NCBI GenBank assembly: GCA_001604565.1
Contig: LVBV01000016.1
Span: 1-64,000 of the forward strand
Direction of reading: 5' to 3'
Length of the DNA: 64,000 nt
Origin: Puniceicoccales bacterium Verruco_01
GTDB taxonomy: Bacteria; Verrucomicrobiota; Verrucomicrobiia; Opitutales; Oceanipulchritudinaceae
Below are positions 28,726 through 38,609 of this stretch, piece after piece; the first letter of the stretch is position 1; every line of letters begins with the position of its first letter. A program made the position numbers and the translations under genes. Under the pieces are notes generated by a model that was not told the origin of the DNA, searched no databases, and saw only the letters and a list, made by a program, of their open reading frames with translations.

Positions 28726-29538
28726 TCAGCGGTGGCCAGCCTTTTCCCTTTTTCCGCCAAGATAAATGCGTGAGAAATGCGCGAACAGCGCCTCGGGGAG
28801 GATCCTTGCCCCGAGCGGAGCCACCCGGCACTGGAAGAATCCGCCGGTGCGGATCGTGCCGGATTTGCCGGAAGCGATGGCGTGAAAAAGTGCCTTCGCG
28901 ACGGCTTCGGCGCCGGGCGCATTCTTCTCGTGGGCACGGGCGGCCTCCCACGCGGTATTATCGCCTCCCGCGCGGGTTGTCGCGGCCATGAAGCCGGAAC
29001 GGAAGTCGCCGGGGCGTAAGTCGATGATGCGGACGCCCGTTCCGCGTGTTTCCTCCATCAGACTTCTGGAAAGCGCGGAAAGCCCGGCCTTGGCCGCGTT
29101 GTAGGGGGCCATGCAGGGCAGGGGGAACTCCGCCGCGAGGGAGGAGACGTTCGCGATGCAGCCTCTGCGTTTTGCGAGCATCGCCGGGAGCGCCGCGCGG
29201 CAGAGGAGCGCAGGGGCCTCCAGCATCAGGCGCAGGTGGGCGGAAACGGTCGCCGCGTCCAGCTCCTCGAAATACCCGAAGGCGCCCGCCCCCGCCCCGT
29301 TCACGAGAAGATCCGGGGCGATTTTTTTCAGTTCCCCGTCCGCGAAGGCGGCCACGGCGTCCATGTCCGTCAGATCGAGGGCGAGGGCGTGCGCGCAGCA
29401 GCCGGGCACTTTCGCCGCGTCGCGGGAGACTCCCCACACCTCGCACCCCGCGTCCGCAAGCAGCGCGCAGAGTGCGCGCCCGAGGCCCGAGGAGGCGCCG
29501 GTCACAAGGGCGCGCTGATGAATCGGGGGAGATTTCAT
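28726..29538 (-). CDS. Short-chain dehydrogenase/reductase
   Basis: This 270-residue NAD(P)-dependent oxidoreductase has the Rossmann glycine motif TGASSGLG (residues 13-20), LVNGAGAG, the catalytic Ser in NVSSLAAEF and Y-x-x-x-K in APYNAAKAG. The C-terminus has RPGDFRSGF and a basic tail. The ATG at 29538 has a GGAGA close upstream and gives the standard N-terminus. It is divergent from the GT4 gene at 29585 and is followed by another GT4 gene, so a role in making or modifying a surface polysaccharide is plausible but unproven. Confidence 0.88.
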   Translation of the reverse strand: MKSPPIHQRALVTGASSGLGRALCALLADAGCEVWGVSRDAAKVPGCCAHALALDLTDMDAVAAFADGELKKIAPDLLVNGAGAGAFGYFEELDAATVSAHLRLMLEAPALLCRAALPAMLAKRRGCIANVSSLAAEFPLPCMAPYNAAKAGLSALSRSLMEETRGTGVRIIDLRPGDFRSGFMAATTRAGGDNTAWEAARAHEKNAPGAEAVAKALFHAIASGKSGTIRTGGFFQCRVAPLGARILPEALFAHFSRIYLGGKREKAGHR

Positions 29539-29584
29539 TCTCCATGATAAAACTCCCGAGCGGGCCCGGGGTTTCCACTTTAGA

Positions 29585-30817
29585 ATGGCAGCGAGCGGAA
29601 AGAACCCGGTCGATGGGAATGGCGCGGAGAGCGCCCTGCCGAGGATCGTCGCCCTCACGCACGAGTTCGCCCCCGTGACCGGCGGCATCGCGATCTACAC
29701 TCAGGAGGTGGCGCGAGCCGCGGCGAAGGCGGGCCGCGACATCGAGGTGTGGGCGCCGGAAAATCCCCTCCTGGACAAAAGTCTCTTCAGTTATCCGATC
29801 CGCGATCTTCCCCGCGACGGCAATCAGGGCTGGCCGAGCCGTCTGCGCCTCGCCCTGCGGCTCTTCCGGCACCGCAGCCAGTTGCGGGACAGCGTCGTAT
29901 GGCTGCCCGAGCCCGGGCCGATGCGGCTCTGGATGTACCTTGCGGTGCTCTGCAAGCCCTGCATCAAGGGCCTTGTCCTGACGCTCCATGGCTCGGAAAT
30001 CGAACTCTTTTCCAGCTATGCGCACCGGCGCTGGCTTTTCCGCAGACTGCTGGCGCGCGCGGACCGGGTGAGCGTGGTCTCGCGCTACTGCCGCGATTCT
30101 CTCTTGTCCCGTTTCCCGGAGATCGCGCCGAAGGTCGTCGTCGCCCACGGCGCCCTGCGGAGCGAGGTCGCAGGGACGGACCAGCCTGCGAGCGGCGCTC
30201 TGAAGAACGGGCGCATCGTGATCCTCACCGTGGGCCGCATCCATCCGCGCAAGGGGCAGCTCGCCGTGGTGGAGGCGCTGGCTTTGCTGGAACCGGAACT
30301 GCGCAGCCGCTTCGTCTATCGCTGTGTGGGGCCCCGCCGCCGGGAGAAGTATTTGCACGTCATCGAGCAGGCGGCGCGGGAGCTCGGCGTTGCCTTCGAA
30401 TACGCGGGCGAGGTGGACGTGGCGCAGCTCAACGCCGAATACGCCCATGCGGACATCTTTGCGATGACGAGCGACAAATCGAGCCACAGCGTGGAGGGCT
30501 TCGGCCTCACGTATCTGGAGGCTTCCTCCTACGGTCTGCCGATCGTCGCGCACCGCACCGGCGGCGTGGCGGATTCCGTCCGTGACGGCTTCAACGGCCT
30601 GAAGGTGGAGCCCGACGACCGCAAGGGTCTTGCCGTTGCTTTCCGGGCGCTGGCGCGAGACCGCGATCTTCGTGGTCGCCTTGGTGAAAACGGGCGCAAA
30701 TGGGCCCGCGCCTTCTCGTGGAGCGACACGGCGACCATGCTCTTTGAAGGCATCGTCGCCAAGCCACGGGCGAAGGCGGACAAACCGCTTGCGAGCGGTC
30801 TCGCGGCGGTGCTGTAG
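29585..30817 (+). CDS. Glycosyltransferase family 4
   Basis: This 410-residue GT-B enzyme has the N-terminal glycine-rich loop in HEFAPVTGGIAIYTQEVA, the donor-domain start ILTVGRIHPRKG, and the E-x7-E signature SVEGFGLTYLEASSYGLP near residue 310. It looks like a retaining transferase of a surface-polysaccharide pathway. It reads away from the SDR and the other GT4 gene, with only 46 bases between the starts, so the two directions share a promoter region. Its stop lies 6 bases from that of the convergent transporter gene. Confidence 0.9.
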   Translation: MAASGKNPVDGNGAESALPRIVALTHEFAPVTGGIAIYTQEVARAAAKAGRDIEVWAPENPLLDKSLFSYPIRDLPRDGNQGWPSRLRLALRLFRHRSQLRDSVVWLPEPGPMRLWMYLAVLCKPCIKGLVLTLHGSEIELFSSYAHRRWLFRRLLARADRVSVVSRYCRDSLLSRFPEIAPKVVVAHGALRSEVAGTDQPASGALKNGRIVILTVGRIHPRKGQLAVVEALALLEPELRSRFVYRCVGPRRREKYLHVIEQAARELGVAFEYAGEVDVAQLNAEYAHADIFAMTSDKSSHSVEGFGLTYLEASSYGLPIVAHRTGGVADSVRDGFNGLKVEPDDRKGLAVAFRALARDRDLRGRLGENGRKWARAFSWSDTATMLFEGIVAKPRAKADKPLASGLAAVL

Positions 30818-30823
30818 GAAGCG

Positions 30824-31843
30824 TTAACCGTCTTTCCGGTTTGCTTCCAGCGCGTCGGCGGCGGCGTGAAGCGCCTCGGGATCGTCCACCGTGGCGGGAT
30901 GGATTTCCACAAAATGCCCTGGAGCGACCTCGCGGAAGCGTCCGGGAATTGACGCAACGGAGGCGGGCACCTCTTTCGGGCTCCGCCACGCGAAGGCGCA
31001 GCCCGGCGGCGGATTGGCGGGGGAGGGAGGCTCCCCGCGCAGGAGCAGGCGCAGGCGCTTCTTCTGCTCCACCGGGTCCGCCACCGGCGAGGCGGAGAGA
31101 AGCGCGCGGGTGTACAGGTGGAACGGACGACTCAGCACCTTCTCCGTCGGGCCGCTCTCCACGATTTTCCCGAGGTACATGACCGCCATGCGCGTGGAGA
31201 CATGCCGGATGACGGAGAGATCGTGCGAGACGAAGATCATCGAGAGGTTCCGCCGCGCCTTGAGGTCGGCAAGAAGGTTCAAAATCTGCGCCTGCACGGA
31301 GACATCGAGGGCCGAGACGGCCTCGTCCGCGAGCAGAATTTGCGGATCGGCGGCCACAGCGCGGGCGATGGCGATCCTCTGGCGCTGCCCGCCGGAAAAC
31401 TCGTGCGGGCGGCGCGAGGCGGCGTCGGGGGGCAGGCCCACCATTTCGAGAGCCTGCGCCACCTTCGCAGCCACTTCCGTTTTCCCCAATCCGCCCCGGG
31501 CACGGACGGCCTCCGCCACGATGCCCTCCACGCTCATCGAGGGATCGAGCGAGGCGTACGGATCCTGAAAAACCATCTGGAGGGCGAACCGGACTTTGCG
31601 CGCCTCCTTTGCAGACATCCGGGCAAGGTCCGCGCCGTTCAAAAGGAGAATCCCGGCGTGAACCGGCGCCAAACCCATGATGGCGCGCACGAGCGTGCTC
31701 TTGCCGCAGCCGGATTCCCCCGCAAGCCCCAGCGTCTCGCCCTGTGCGAGGGACAGGCTGACCCCGTCCACCGCGCGCACCGCCGCTTTGCCCCGGCCAC
31801 GATAGCGGACAAAGAGGTCCTTTACTTCCAGAATTGCGCTCAT
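30824..31843 (-). CDS. oppF: Oligopeptide/dipeptide ABC transporter ATPase (OppF/DppF type)
   Basis: The 339-residue ATPase has Walker A GESGCGKST, signature FSGGQRQRIAIARA, Walker B ILLADEAVSALD, and the C-terminal oligopeptide-transporter extension. The latter should hold the cysteines of the OppF iron-sulfur-like motif, but only single scattered Cys residues are seen (for example GCAFAWRSP). It energises peptide uptake together with the OppD protein. It overlaps the oppD-like gene by 4 bases (ATGA). The ATG at 31843 was preferred to an upstream frame start. It is the last gene of the unit. Confidence 0.9.
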   Translation of the reverse strand: MSAILEVKDLFVRYRGRGKAAVRAVDGVSLSLAQGETLGLAGESGCGKSTLVRAIMGLAPVHAGILLLNGADLARMSAKEARKVRFALQMVFQDPYASLDPSMSVEGIVAEAVRARGGLGKTEVAAKVAQALEMVGLPPDAASRRPHEFSGGQRQRIAIARAVAADPQILLADEAVSALDVSVQAQILNLLADLKARRNLSMIFVSHDLSVIRHVSTRMAVMYLGKIVESGPTEKVLSRPFHLYTRALLSASPVADPVEQKKRLRLLLRGEPPSPANPPPGCAFAWRSPKEVPASVASIPGRFREVAPGHFVEIHPATVDDPEALHAAADALEANRKDG

Positions 31844-32820
31844 GAGAGAACCTCCTGCGCGATCTCCCCGGCGAGGACTTTTCCGCACTGCGTGGCGTGC
31901 CCCGGGGCGACTTCCCGCAATTGGGAAAACTTCGCGCAGCCCTTCCCCGCAAAGGCGCAGCGCGGCGCGAAGGGGCAGCCCTCTGGCGCGCTGCCGGGCG
32001 CGGGCGGGGCTCCGGGGATGGAAAAGAGCCGTCCGCCGGGTTCGCCCGCCGGGATGGATTTCTTGAGTGCGGCGGTGTAGGGATGCGCGGGGCGCAGGAG
32101 AATTTCCTCGCAGGGCCCGTTTTCCAAGATCATCCCGGCGTACATCACAAGGATTCGGTCGCAGAGCGTCGCCGCCACGCCGAGGTTGTGGGTGACGAGG
32201 ATCATCGCGGTGCCCAGCTCCTTCTGCCGCGCCCTAAAAAGGTCGAGGATCTGGGCCTGAATCGTCACGTCGAGGGCGGTCGTCGGCTCGTCGGCGATGA
32301 GGAGCTTCGGGCGCAGGACGAGGGCCGAGGCGATGACGATCCTCTGGCGCTGCCCGCCGGAAAACTCGTGCGGGTAACTGTCGATCTTGCCCTCGGGGTC
32401 CGGCAGGCCCACCGCCGCCAGTTCCGCGAGCGCCGCAGTCCGGGCCGCCCTGCGGGACAAGCCCCGGTGCAGGCGCAGGCCCTCCTCGATCTGTGTGCCG
32501 ATCGTGAGGTACGGGTTGAGCGAGGCGAGGGGATCCTGAAAGACCATGCCGATCCCCGGCCCGCGCACGCCGCGCAGGTCCTTCTCCGCCGCGTGGGCGA
32601 TGTCGCGGTCCTCGAAGAGAATGGCGCCCTCGTCGATCGAGGCGGTGCGCGGCAGGATGCGCAGGATGGCGCTGCCGGTCACGCTTTTGCCGGAGCCGGA
32701 TTCCCCCACGACGCCGAGCGTCTCCCCCGCATCGAGGGAGAAGCCGACACCGCGCACGACCGCCGCCTTCCCGCGACGCGTCGCGAAACTCACGTGGAGA
32801 TTCTGCACGTCGAGCAGCAT
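31840..32820 (-). CDS. oppD: Oligopeptide/dipeptide ABC transporter ATPase (OppD/DppD type)
   Basis: The 326-residue ATPase carries Walker A GESGSGKSV, the Q-loop region MVFQDPLASLNPY, signature FSGGQRQRIVIASAL, Walker B LLIADEPTTALDVT, and the C-terminal extension with PFAPRCAFAGKGC typical of OppD/DppD. It forms a heterodimer with the OppF-type ATPase encoded next. Its ATG follows the stop of the permease gene without any gap, so the three genes form one tightly packed unit. Confidence 0.92.
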   Translation of the reverse strand: MLLDVQNLHVSFATRRGKAAVVRGVGFSLDAGETLGVVGESGSGKSVTGSAILRILPRTASIDEGAILFEDRDIAHAAEKDLRGVRGPGIGMVFQDPLASLNPYLTIGTQIEEGLRLHRGLSRRAARTAALAELAAVGLPDPEGKIDSYPHEFSGGQRQRIVIASALVLRPKLLIADEPTTALDVTIQAQILDLFRARQKELGTAMILVTHNLGVAATLCDRILVMYAGMILENGPCEEILLRPAHPYTAALKKSIPAGEPGGRLFSIPGAPPAPGSAPEGCPFAPRCAFAGKGCAKFSQLREVAPGHATQCGKVLAGEIAQEVLS

Positions 32821-33789
32821 CTAGGCGTCCTCCGATCGCGGGTCGAGGGCATCGCGCAGGCCGTCGCCAAGGAAGTTGAAGGAAAGGAGCGTCGCGGAAA
32901 AGAGGATCGAGGGGATGACGAGGGTCCACGGACTGACCGCCATGTTCGCCGCGCCGTCGCGGATCAGGATGCCCCACGAGGCGTTCGGCGAGCGGACGCC
33001 TAGGCCCAGAAAGCTGATGAAGGATTCCAGCAGCATCACCGCCGGAATGGTGAGGGTGGCATACACGATCACGGGCCCGAGCACATTCGGGATCACGTGC
33101 CGCGCGATGATGCGCGCCGGGCCGTAGCCGAGGCACCGGGCCGCCTCCACATACTCGCGCCGCCGCACCGAGAGCACCTGCGAGCGGACGATCCGCGCCA
33201 TCGTGAGCCATTCCACCGCGCCGATCGCCACCAGCATGATGAAGATGTCGCTCGAAAGGCCGAGCGCTCTGAGAAGCGCGCAGTCGTCCACCCACGTCCG
33301 CCGGGGGACGACCGTCATGAGAAGAATCACAAAGAGCGTGAAGGGCAGGGCGTACAAAATGTCCACGATGCGCATCATGAGCGCGTCCGTCCGGCCCCCC
33401 GCGTACGCCGAGACCGCCCCGTAGCCGACGCCGATGACAAGCGAGACGAACGTTGCCGCGACGCCCAGAAGCAGCGAAAGCCGCCCGCCCTGCATCGTCC
33501 GCGCGAGGAGGTCGCGTCCCGCCGCGTCCGTCCCGAAGGGATGGCTCCATGTGGGCGGGTTCGGCCCGTAGGAAAGGTTCTGCGCCTGCGGGGCGACGCT
33601 CCAGAAGAGGGGTCCCAACAGAAAGAGGAGCGAAAGGGCCGCGATCACGAAGAGGCCCGCCATCGCCGCGCGATTCTTCCGCAAAAGTCGCCACGCCTCC
33701 GCCGCCCGGGAAAGAGACGCCGGATTCGCACCGGACCGGGGCAGGCGGGAGGGGTCGCAACTTGCGTGAAAAAAGCGCACGGAAAGCAA
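32821..33789 (-). CDS. oppC: Oligopeptide/dipeptide ABC transporter permease (OppC/DppC type)
   Basis: This 322-residue inner-membrane permease has an N-terminal cytoplasmic segment, a first helix (AGLFVIAALSLLFLLGPLF), a periplasmic loop with HPFGTDAAGRDLLAR, the hallmark of the C-type subunit, and five further helices. The EAA loop is EYVEAARCLGYGPARIIARHVIPN. No ATG is available before residue 43, so translation must start at a TTG (33789) or a GTG three codons later. The expected partner permease (OppB) and binding protein (OppA) are not adjacent. The next gene upstream is a response regulator whose stop is 29 bases away. Confidence 0.9.
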   Translation of the reverse strand: MLSVRFFHASCDPSRLPRSGANPASLSRAAEAWRLLRKNRAAMAGLFVIAALSLLFLLGPLFWSVAPQAQNLSYGPNPPTWSHPFGTDAAGRDLLARTMQGGRLSLLLGVAATFVSLVIGVGYGAVSAYAGGRTDALMMRIVDILYALPFTLFVILLMTVVPRRTWVDDCALLRALGLSSDIFIMLVAIGAVEWLTMARIVRSQVLSVRRREYVEAARCLGYGPARIIARHVIPNVLGPVIVYATLTIPAVMLLESFISFLGLGVRSPNASWGILIRDGAANMAVSPWTLVIPSILFSATLLSFNFLGDGLRDALDPRSEDA

Positions 33790-33818
33790 GTTTTCCGCGT
33801 TGACGTTCCAGCGTCAAA

Positions 33819-34943
33819 CTATTCGCAAAGGACGGCAACCGACCCTTCGATCTCGCCGTGGCGGTGGAAGTTTCTCAGGCGCTGACGCACCGTGTCGTTC
33901 ACCACGTAGCCGCGCGGGACAAGGAGCATGCCGCCCTCCGTGCGTACGTCCTCGTCCACGGTCATGCCGTTTTCCAGCTGGTCCACCATCACCATGCGCC
34001 GCCGGGAGGAATCGGCCTCGGGCTTGAGGGCGGCAATGGCGCCGACGATCTCCGCATTGAAGTCGTCAGGCCTTCCGGAAAGGAAGCGAACGGCCTCCGT
34101 GCGGGACACGCCGCGCGAGAGAAGCCGGTCGAATTCCGATGCCGCGCGCAGGAGATTGGCGGCGAAGAAAACGGGTTCGCGTGCCTGCACCGCGGGGGTG
34201 TTCCGGCATCTTTCATACTCGCGCAGAATCGTCAGAACCGGTTCCATGCGCGGGATTTTGGAGAGGATCTTCGCGGTGTTTTCCACCTGCGCCTGCATCA
34301 TGGTCTCCTCCTCAGGCGAAAGGCGTCGGCCCAGGTAAAAATTCTCCAGCACCGCGGCGGGGATCGTGATATAGCCGAGGTGCGCCATCGTCGCCGCGGC
34401 GTGAATCCTCCAGAGGTCGGGCACCTTGAGAGCTTCCGCGGCCCCGCACGCGTAGCGCGCCAATCTTGCGGCATGGCGGAAGGCGATGGGGCTGGCCAGC
34501 GCCAGAACGTCTGCCAGCACCTCGATGCTGCCGGTCAGTGTTTTTCCGAGAATCTCGCGCTCCGCCGTGATGAGTTCTCTCTGGCGCACGCAGTCGCGCA
34601 GCGTCCGCTGCATGAGAAGCGTCGGGCAGGGCTTGGTGAGGAAGCGGAAGATCTGCCCCTGATTCACCGCCTCGATGGCCGTGTCCTGATCGGCGTAGCC
34701 GGTCAGCATCACACGCACCGAGTCCGGCGCTAGGTCGCGCGCGAGCGAAAGGAACTCGATCCCGTCCATGCCCGGCATCCGCTGGTCCGAGACGATCACG
34801 TCAAAGGGTCCCGCGCGACCGATTGCCGCGAGGCCCTCGTCCCCGCTGTGCGCGGCGGTGATGTCAAATTCCGTGCGGAACTGACGTTTCATCGACTCGA
34901 CGAGGCTCACCTCGTCGTCAACCCACAGGATTTTCGGCATCAT
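33819..34943 (-). CDS. Response regulator with degenerate HD-GYP-like output domain
   Basis: The 374-residue protein has an intact receiver domain (about residues 1-120: acidic pocket VDDE, phospho-acceptor Asp53 in SDQRMPGMDG, Lys in LTKPCP). A helical domain follows that aligns with HD-GYP folds. The metal-binding signature is lost: the usual HDIGK is HLGYI, and the later HH pair is replaced by REYER. It is therefore unlikely to hydrolyse cyclic-di-GMP and probably acts by protein contact. A C-terminal beta domain (LVPRGYVV) ends the chain. It starts inside the end of the HDOD regulator gene (26-base overlap) as the third gene of a kinase operon. Confidence 0.85.
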   Translation of the reverse strand: MMPKILWVDDEVSLVESMKRQFRTEFDITAAHSGDEGLAAIGRAGPFDVIVSDQRMPGMDGIEFLSLARDLAPDSVRVMLTGYADQDTAIEAVNQGQIFRFLTKPCPTLLMQRTLRDCVRQRELITAEREILGKTLTGSIEVLADVLALASPIAFRHAARLARYACGAAEALKVPDLWRIHAAATMAHLGYITIPAAVLENFYLGRRLSPEEETMMQAQVENTAKILSKIPRMEPVLTILREYERCRNTPAVQAREPVFFAANLLRAASEFDRLLSRGVSRTEAVRFLSGRPDDFNAEIVGAIAALKPEADSSRRRMVMVDQLENGMTVDEDVRTEGGMLLVPRGYVVNDTVRQRLRNFHRHGEIEGSVAVLCE

Positions 34944-36138
34944 GTGCAATGGGGGAGAGAAAGTTTTGGGCCTGCGCCTTCCAGTCGGCCAGACGGTGTG
35001 CCATGCCGGCGGCGGCGAGGTAATTCATGTCGAGAACGGCGTTCTCTGGATTGGCGGGGCAGGGGGCGGTCAGGGCGTCTGCCACATGGGCGAAGAGAAG
35101 CGCTCCGGGAGTTGGCGGAAAGGGCGCGGCTGCGGGGTTGTGATGGAAGGCCACGGCGAGGGACACTTCGTCGGAGAAGCCCCAGAGTCCCATGAGATAG
35201 GCCCCGAGATGGGCGTGCGTGGCCCCGAAAATCTCCTTTTCGGACGCCGAGATCGAATGGTTGACGGCGGCTGCCGCGCGGACCAGCGCATATCTGTCCG
35301 GCGAGCCGGTGGCAAGGACGAGGAGCCCGATGTCGCAGAGGAGTGCCGAGATAAAGACTTCCTCCTCGATTTTTCTTCCGCAGGCCTCTCTGGCTGCGAG
35401 CTTCCGCGCCAGTCCCGCCACCCGGATCGCCCTTGCTGAGAAATCCGTGATGGAAAAAACCGGGGAGTCCTCGTAGCGGCCAAAGATGCCCGCCGCCAGC
35501 GCAAGGCTGCGCAGAAGCTCCGTGCCCAAAAGCGAAATGGCTTCAAGAACCGATTCGATCCGAGTCTGGACGCCGAAGAAGCCCGAGTTTGCCAGACGAA
35601 GAACCGTGGCGGCCATCGCGGGGTCGCTCTCCACGATCGCCGCGATTTTCTCCATCGGCGGAGAATCGCTCGTCAGAACCGCATTGATGGCCAGATAATG
35701 CTCCGGCAGGGAGGGCGCCCTCGTCACCGAGTTGGCGAGTTCCCGGATTTCCCTGCCCGAGAGCAGTTCACGCAGGGCCGTCGTGCGGCGGATCACCGCC
35801 ACAAGCTCCTCCTTCTCGCAGGGTTTGTTCAGATACTGGTGCGCCACGCCGATCGCGCGAATGGCCATCTCGCGGTCGGAATGTCCCGTGAGGATGATCC
35901 TGGCGGCTCCTGGGTGGCGGAATTTGACCTTGGCGAGGAACTGGGCGCCGTTCATGACGGGCATACGCATGTCGCTCACAACGACATCGAAATCCTCCTC
36001 GTTCATCATTGCCAGTGCTTCGGCACCGCTCTCGGCAAAGCGCATCCGCCACTCGCCCCGCAGGGGATGCAACATCCGCCGCAGACTGGAAAGAACGCCC
36101 GCGTCGTCATCCACGAAAAGGATGCCGAGCTCTCTCAT
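34918..36138 (-). CDS. Response regulator with HDOD output domain
   Basis: The 406-residue protein joins a receiver domain (residues 1-120: FVDDD pocket, phospho-acceptor Asp56 in SDMRMPVMNG, Lys in LNKPCEKEE) to an HDOD domain (about 145-340: LPEHYLAINAVL, MAATVLRLANSGFFG, LLCDIGLLVLA, AFHHNPAAAPF). HDOD domains are non-catalytic relatives of HD phosphohydrolases and serve in signalling. The gene overlaps the kinase gene upstream by 4 bases (ATGA) and the next regulator gene downstream. The PAS-rich kinase is its obvious phosphodonor. Confidence 0.9.
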   Translation of the reverse strand: MRELGILFVDDDAGVLSSLRRMLHPLRGEWRMRFAESGAEALAMMNEEDFDVVVSDMRMPVMNGAQFLAKVKFRHPGAARIILTGHSDREMAIRAIGVAHQYLNKPCEKEELVAVIRRTTALRELLSGREIRELANSVTRAPSLPEHYLAINAVLTSDSPPMEKIAAIVESDPAMAATVLRLANSGFFGVQTRIESVLEAISLLGTELLRSLALAAGIFGRYEDSPVFSITDFSARAIRVAGLARKLAAREACGRKIEEEVFISALLCDIGLLVLATGSPDRYALVRAAAAVNHSISASEKEIFGATHAHLGAYLMGLWGFSDEVSLAVAFHHNPAAAPFPPTPGALLFAHVADALTAPCPANPENAVLDMNYLAAAGMAHRLADWKAQAQNFLSPIAHDAENPVG

Positions 36139-38468
36139 TTGACCTCCTCCACGTGTTCGCCGATCGGGATGGCGACGACGAAGGTGGTGCCCTCGTTTTC
36201 CACGCTGCTGAAGGTGAGCCGCCCGCCGTGTTTGCGCACGGCCACGTCGTAGGCGATGGCAAGGCCCTGACCGGTGCCCTTGCCCACCTCCTTGGTGGTG
36301 AAGAACGGCTCGAAGATGCGGTCCCGGATCGCGGCGGGAATGCCCGTGCCGTTGTCGGTGACGAGGATGCGCACCTCGCAGTCGTCGGCTTCGGTTTTGA
36401 TCGTGATGAGTCCCCGTTTGCGCAGTCCCTTCTTCACCGCTTCGCCCGTGGCGTGGGCCGCGTTCACGAGGATGTTGAGGAGTACCTGGTTCATCTCGTT
36501 CACAAGGCACATCGGCATCGGCAGGTTCATGGCGAGGTCCGTCTCCACGTCGCTGTCGTACTTCCATTCGTTGCGCGCCACGAGCACCGCGTCGCGCACG
36601 GCCTTGTTCACGTCCATGCGCTGGCGGTTCTTGGAGCCGGGGTGGGAGAAGTCCTTCATCGCCTTGACGATCTCCGACACGCGGCGGATGCCGTCGAGGG
36701 TCTGCGTCACGGCCTGCGGAACCTCGCCCTTGAGGTAGTCGTAGTCGATGCGCTTTTCCACCTCGCGCACCTCGGCCAGATCGGCGCCCCCTGCTTTTTC
36801 CAGAGCGCGGCGCTGCGCCTCGATGAGCTGCTCCATGTCCTCGAAGCAGGTCTTGAGGAAGGTCGTGTTGTTGCCGACGAACTGGATCGGGTTGTTGATC
36901 TCGTGGGCGATGCCCGCCGCGAGTTGACCGATGGCCTCCAGCTTCTGGGCCTGACGCAGGCGAACTTCCATCATCTTGCGCATTTCCTCGGCCTTGCGTT
37001 CCTCGCGCAGGTCGCGCAGGACGAAGACGCGGCCTAGATCCTCGCCCTCCTCGCCGCGCACGCGCCAGTCGCGGATCTCCACGGGCACGGGGCCTTCCGC
37101 CGCGGGAAGATCCACCTGCCGGATGTGGTTTCCCATCCAGCGCGGGTCCTCGCCGGGGGGACCGGCGATCGCTTCGAGCAGTCCTGCGGGCAGTTTTGTC
37201 ATCGGATAGCCCGAGAGTCTGCCGAAACTGTGATTCGCAAAAAGAGGCGTGTTGTCCTGGGCGAGCATGAGGATGCCGTCCCGGGCCTCCGTCACGGCGG
37301 AATAGATGCGCGACATTTCCTGCCGCTGAAGCTGGCGTTCGGTGATGTCGCGGTAAATGGCCACGAAGTGCGTGACGCGGCCCTTGTCGTCGGCGACAGG
37401 GGTGATCGTCACCTCCTCGGTGCGGAGGGCTCCGTCCTTGCGCCGGTTCACGATTTCGCCGCTCCAGTTCTTTCCGGCGCTGATCTCCTCCCACAGCTTG
37501 TGGTAAAACGAATCGGTCTGGACGCCCGAGCGCAGGATCCTCGTGCTGAAGCCGACCAGTTCCCCCATGCCGTAGCCGCTGACGGTCGTCATCGCCGAGT
37601 TGCACCAGAGGATCGTCCCGTGCACGTCGGTGATCAGGATTCCGTCGGCGGCGGTTTCCAGCGCGGTGGCCTGGAGACGGAGCTGTTCCTCGTTTTTCTT
37701 GAAGGCCGTGAAGTCGCTACCGATGCCGATGAGCCCCGTGACGCGACCGCTTTCGTCGAACAGGGGTATTTTGCTTGTCACGTTCCAGCGTGTGTTCCCC
37801 TCCCTGTCCGTGCAGGGCTCGACGATGTTGAGAAGGGGCCTGCCGGTCCGCATCAGCTCCTGCTCGTCGTTATAGTACTTTACCCACAGGTCGGGGCGGA
37901 AGAATTCCGCATCCGTCCTGCCGATGAGTAGCGACGGGTCCGGCCTGCCCGTCATGACCTGCGCGACCGAGTTGTTGGCCAGGGTGAAGCGCGAGTCCGT
38001 GTCCTTGGTGTAGATGAGTTGCGGCAGGTTGTCGATGACCATGCGCAGGAACTTGTGCTGCGCCGCCAGCTCCTCGCGATAACGCACCTGTTCGGACACG
38101 TCCAGCACGCAGCCGATGAGGAGCCGCTTGCCCCCGTAGGTGAAGGGGACGCCTCCCTTCATGATATCCACGTTGTGGACGCCGCCGGTCTTGTCCTCAA
38201 AGGTGGTCCGGTAGGAACAGGTTTCCCGGAAACCCGATTCGCGGATCTTTTTGTCATGGAACAGGGCGTTGGCCACGATCTTCTGGGGGGCGAAGTCCTC
38301 GATCTTGAACCCGATCACCTCTTCTCGTTTCACCTTGAGGATGGCCAGATACAGATCGTTGCAGAAGACGTGGACGCCCTCCTCCGTCTTGATGAAGATC
38401 GGAAGTGGAATCGCCTCGACTAGTTCGGCGACGTTGACGCGGCAGGTGGGACTGGACAGGTCTTCCAT
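36135..38468 (-). CDS. Cytosolic sensor histidine kinase with four PAS domains
   Basis: The 777-residue kinase has no membrane helices. It carries four PAS-like sensor domains (about residues 12-128, 138-258, 267-379 and 385-490), then a HisKA dimerisation domain with the phospho-accepting His522 in [18 protein letters not shown]. The HATPase domain shows its N box ([14 protein letters not shown]), G1 (DNGTGIP), F box (FEPFFTTK) and G2 ([12 protein letters not shown]). The HEINNP form is shared with NtrB/DctB-like kinases. Multiple PAS domains suggest sensing of redox state or small ligands in the cytosol. It is the first gene of an operon with the two response regulators, which probably receive its phosphate. 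Confidence 0.93.
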   Translation of the reverse strand: MEDLSSPTCRVNVAELVEAIPLPIFIKTEEGVHVFCNDLYLAILKVKREEVIGFKIEDFAPQKIVANALFHDKKIRESGFRETCSYRTTFEDKTGGVHNVDIMKGGVPFTYGGKRLLIGCVLDVSEQVRYREELAAQHKFLRMVIDNLPQLIYTKDTDSRFTLANNSVAQVMTGRPDPSLLIGRTDAEFFRPDLWVKYYNDEQELMRTGRPLLNIVEPCTDREGNTRWNVTSKIPLFDESGRVTGLIGIGSDFTAFKKNEEQLRLQATALETAADGILITDVHGTILWCNSAMTTVSGYGMGELVGFSTRILRSGVQTDSFYHKLWEEISAGKNWSGEIVNRRKDGALRTEEVTITPVADDKGRVTHFVAIYRDITERQLQRQEMSRIYSAVTEARDGILMLAQDNTPLFANHSFGRLSGYPMTKLPAGLLEAIAGPPGEDPRWMGNHIRQVDLPAAEGPVPVEIRDWRVRGEEGEDLGRVFVLRDLREERKAEEMRKMMEVRLRQAQKLEAIGQLAAGIAHEINNPIQFVGNNTTFLKTCFEDMEQLIEAQRRALEKAGGADLAEVREVEKRIDYDYLKGEVPQAVTQTLDGIRRVSEIVKAMKDFSHPGSKNRQRMDVNKAVRDAVLVARNEWKYDSDVETDLAMNLPMPMCLVNEMNQVLLNILVNAAHATGEAVKKGLRKRGLITIKTEADDCEVRILVTDNGTGIPAAIRDRIFEPFFTTKEVGKGTGQGLAIAYDVAVRKHGGRLTFSSVENEGTTFVVAIPIGEHVEEVK

Positions 38469-38609
38469 CGGATGTGGCGGGCGCAGGCTTGGCTTGCCAG
38501 TCCTGTTACGGGAACGGCAGGAATGGGATGAGTTTAATACACACCCATTTGCAATTCAAACCGTCGGAAGACTTTGACAGTCCCCTCACAGGCCGCGGAA
38601 TCCATTCCG

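Noticed and set aside
28958-30553. Long minus-strand open frame across the divergent SDR and GT4 genes
   Set aside because: It is a GC-driven antisense frame. Both plus- and minus-strand genes beneath it have clear family motifs, while the frame itself shows only Arg/Gly/Ala-rich noise.
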